From Pegea sp. RAD2-039 (lineage: Eukaryota; Chordata; Thaliacea; Salpida; Salpidae): DNA of 64,000 nt. The notes under the pieces are model-generated. The model was not told the origin of the DNA. It searched no databases and saw only the letters and a list, made by a program, of their open reading frames with translations. The stretch is taken from contig JAQGEQ010000048.1 of the NCBI GenBank assembly GCA_034620365.1, positions 2,219,434 to 2,283,433 of the forward strand, written 5' to 3'. Shown in pieces: positions 61,322 through 64,000 of this stretch (within the stretch, counting starts at the first letter, position 1; each line of letters opens with the position of its first letter). A program made the translations under genes and the position numbers.

Positions 61322-62243
61322 AATACGATAAAACTTGTTCAAGATGAAGGTTGTATCAAACAAGAAGAGTCGGATTTTTTCTATAAAGGAAATATAGCGC
61401 TGGAAAAAAGTTAGTACGAAATTGATTGGGCTGAGAAATGATCAACAAATCTGCTTTTATAAGTTTGCCCTTTCTCTTACATTTGTAAAAAAATCATTTG
61501 ATTGGGTTCCTGAACAAGGCTGGCAAGATATAATAGAACTTGCCCATAACATGCTGGAAAGAATCAAGAGTTTATCGGAAAAACGGAGATGAATGGAAAG
61601 CGTGGTTCGACAATGATACTCCAGAAGTTGTCTCGCTTCCAGCAACATATGGAGAGAATTTGGGAAGTTTTGGAAAATTTTGTTTGCTCAGGTTAGTTCC
61701 TTGCTTCTTGATCCGATGATTTGCTTGATGGTGGTAAATACTTCAGATGCTTCCGTGTGGATCGTGTTGTACGAGCTGTAACTCAGTATGTAATTGAACA
61801 AGTTGGAGAGACGTATGTTCAACCGCCTATTATCAGCTTTGAATCCATCTTCGAGCAAAGCTCTCCACTATCACCAATAGTTTTCATTTTGAGTCCGGGA
61901 TCTGAACCTGCATCTGATGACATCATGAACTGTGGTTTCTTCTCTATATTTTCTACGTTTCGTTTGTAAATCTGCATCTGGTGACAATCGCTTAAAGTTC
62001 CTGGCATTGTGTAAAGGATAAGAGAAGGCAGACCTGCAGATGCTGGACACTGCAATTGAAATCTAATTTTTCTCTTTGATTAGGTTTCTATGGATATTTT
62101 AAAAACGTATCTGAGCAAATCATATCAGCTTGGTGATGAAAAAATACCTTGGGGTTCACTAAAATATCTGATCGGAGAAGTGAGTTTCAGGATAATTTTC
62201 ATGTCAAATTACTTTCATTCTCATTTTGAAAATCAATTTAATG
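61322..62243 (+). pseudogene. Partial, broken duplicate of the DNAH10-type gene (AAA6 region), introns included
   Basis: The segment aligns with about 40011-41480 of the dynein gene in the same orientation, about 21.3 kb away. The first 110 aligned bases (61331 against 40021) differ at 6 sites by eye. Introns are copied too, so this is a DNA-level duplication and not a retrocopy. Damage in the copy: the acceptor corresponding to 40181-40182 is lost, there is a net 11-nt deletion in the following exon (40231-40290 against 61542-61590), and about 510 bases are missing (parent about 40779-41289, removing the LWLTTD and RSTYHKI exons and the VQERRK exon). The frame with [16 protein letters not shown] survives at 61745-61910. 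It cannot code a dynein. The right edge abuts retrotransposon sequence; the left edge lies 42 bases from the TATA box of the lipid-carrier gene. Confidence 0.9.
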
Positions 62244-64000
62244 ATGTTGGTCCTGGTTTCATCTCACTTGTAGTGATGTGAGCAAAAAATTTACGATATA
62301 TTTAATAACAACCAGATAAAGCAAATGAGATTTAAATAGTTCTGCATTAAATGTAGAACCATGGACACAACAGCTCCTTCATTTAATTGTTATCGAAACC
62401 TATTATCCAATATCAGCATATATAGATCCGCTGGTCTAGCCAAAATTTAATCGGAAATAGGCAACGATGTTGCCAAAAGCAATGAGAAAATTTCTAGTTT
62501 GTCTAAATCAAAAAACGAAAGTGGCAAATAACCACTGGACCCACATCGTCATTTTTCAAACACTCTCCACACACAATTGTTAATACCCAAGATATCAACT
62601 TAGAGAAGCCCACCATCAAATCTCACAACTGTCAGAAAGAAAATTCCTCTAATATATTAGGTATTTTCTACAACGCACGGTCGATTATTAAGAAAATTTT
62701 CCAATTGAAAGCTCTTTTGCATTGCCAAGATTTCACATTTGTTTTTATTACTGAAACTTGGTTAAAACCGTTTTATCCTGATTCTCTACTGGTTGACGGT
62801 AATCTTTTTTATGTTTTGCGTTGTGACAGACTGTATGATAAAGGCGGCGTTGTTTGCGTAATTCACAAAACATCGCTTTAATTTATGATCTCTAGTATTC
62901 AAATCGATCCCATTAATTGTTCAGGGTTTGAGATTATCGCTTTTGATTTTCATTACTCAAAGTCCAAAGTTTTTAGTTTTAAATGTACCTACTTACCACC
63001 TTCTAAAATTAATGATGAGATTACTTTCAGGCCTTAGTGGAGGCTCGGAAGAGTGTTGTGTGTCCTGAGTTATAGATTTTGGGGGATTTTAATTTCAGTA
63101 AAATTGATTGGAAAAACCCGAATTTAGCATTTATTGGAAAATCATTTAACTTGGATAGCAATAATACTAATTCAGCTTTTCTAAGTCATGCGTTTGTAAG
63201 CTTCCTCAATGCCAATAATCTATCTCAGATGGTTACTTTCCCGACCCAAGTTAGTGGTAATACTTTGGATCTTCTTATTGCATCAAAACCTGAGAACATT
63301 ATCTACTTTGATCAAAAAGAACCTTTTGCTCTGACATCCGATCACAACATGATTGAATTCAAGCTCCATCAAACTTTTTTCATGAACGTTAAAACTTCGA
63401 GCAAAAGGAATTTTTACTGTGGAAATTATAATGGTATTAACAAGTTTCTATAAGATGTTGACTGGATTTATGTTTTCAACTCTTCCGAAGAGACCAATAC
63501 TATTTACTCAAGGTTTACTAATATCGTTAGAGAGTCAATCGAAAAATTCATACCTTTTATAGAATCAACAAAAAAGAACATTTTCCCAGATATTTAAGGA
63601 ATTTACAACATTTTAAAAACCTCCTATACAAACAAACTAAAGCAGAACCTTCCATCAAATCTCTGTACAAAGATATTTGTATAGTTTGCAAAAAATGTAT
63701 TTCTAATTACTATTTAGAAAGAGAAAGTGCAGTTTTATCTTCAACTAGCATGAAAACGTTTTTTGGTTTCATAAATCGCAATCTTAAGGCGAGATCTCAA
63801 ACACCTACCTAACTTGATAACAGCGACCAGCTTGTGATGGAACCAAAAAATAAAGCTGAGTTCCTAAAGAATCAATTTCATAGAGTTTTTATAACCGATG
63901 ATGGCAAGACTCCTTCTCTCTCCTATTCCGACATTCTTACAAATGTCTCTGAGATGGTAGATCTTGACATAACGGTCAATATGGTATCTAAGGCTATTTC
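62244..64000 (+). mobile_element. Decayed non-LTR retrotransposon with endonuclease domain (CR1/Jockey-like), truncated by window end
   Basis: Seen: a remnant frame starts with ATG at 62360. An APE-type endonuclease region lies at about 62640-63400, with FVFITETWL (about 62738-62764), a DKGGVVCVI block, GDFNFSKIDW (from 63082), NTLDLLIAS and SDHNMIEF (about 63340-63363). After this comes the linker usual before reverse transcriptase (ERESAVLSS, FFGFINRNLK, FLKNQFHRVF). Known: this order is that of the second ORF of CR1/L2/Jockey-type elements, which nick the target and prime reverse transcription there. In-frame stops at 62879-62881, 63035-63037, 63073-63075 and 63451-63453 show it is dead. 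The RT catalytic core would lie beyond 64000. The 5' boundary at 62244 is set only by the end of the dynein-derived fragment. Confidence 0.8.

Noticed and set aside
61411-61414. TAG in the dynein copy, first read as a premature stop
   Set aside because: It falls at the exon end where the parent splices (GA|GTACGA), so the triplet would not be read as such. The lost acceptor, the 11-nt deletion and the 510-base deletion are better proof of decay.

Overview
This window is nuclear DNA of an invertebrate animal. It is strongly AT-rich. Most introns are 50-300 bases long, almost all GT-AG, with many small exons. The genes include two that point to motile cilia or flagellated sperm (a THEG-repeat gene and an axonemal dynein heavy chain) and a secreted apolipophorin/apoB-type lipid carrier. 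I cannot name the species or settle the phylum from sequence alone.

Layout. 1-2543: AT-rich, nothing recognised. 2593-4933 (-): six-exon THEG/SPMAP2-type gene, reconstructed as 277 aa. 4934-6893: intergenic space shared by two divergent genes. 6894-16086 (+): complete ABCC5/MRP5-type transporter, 29 exons, 1385 aa, with one GC-AG intron. 17412-18632 (-): single-exon ARHGAP19-type RhoGAP, 406 aa. 18633-22286: AT-rich spacer with one compositionally odd island near 20.5-20.8 kb. 22287-43676 (+): complete DNAH10-type inner-arm dynein heavy chain with all four expected P-loops. 44105-61211 (-): about 34-exon large lipid transfer protein with signal peptide, vitellogenin-type N-terminus, one 8-kb exon, VWD domain and a C-terminal VWA-like segment. 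61322-62243 (+): broken, intron-containing copy of part of the dynein gene lying against the lipid-carrier promoter. 62244-64000 (+): decayed non-LTR retrotransposon with an endonuclease region, running off the window end.

There is no operon logic here. The dynein and lipid-carrier genes converge tail to tail with 428 bases between stop codons, and their candidate poly(A) signals lie in reversed order, so the two mRNAs may overlap. The THEG-type and dynein genes both belong to axonemal or sperm biology. The transporter and RhoGAP are general cell-biology genes. The least expected structures are the VWA-like tail and the 8-kb exon of the lipid carrier, and the dynein fragment 42 bases upstream of its TATA box.
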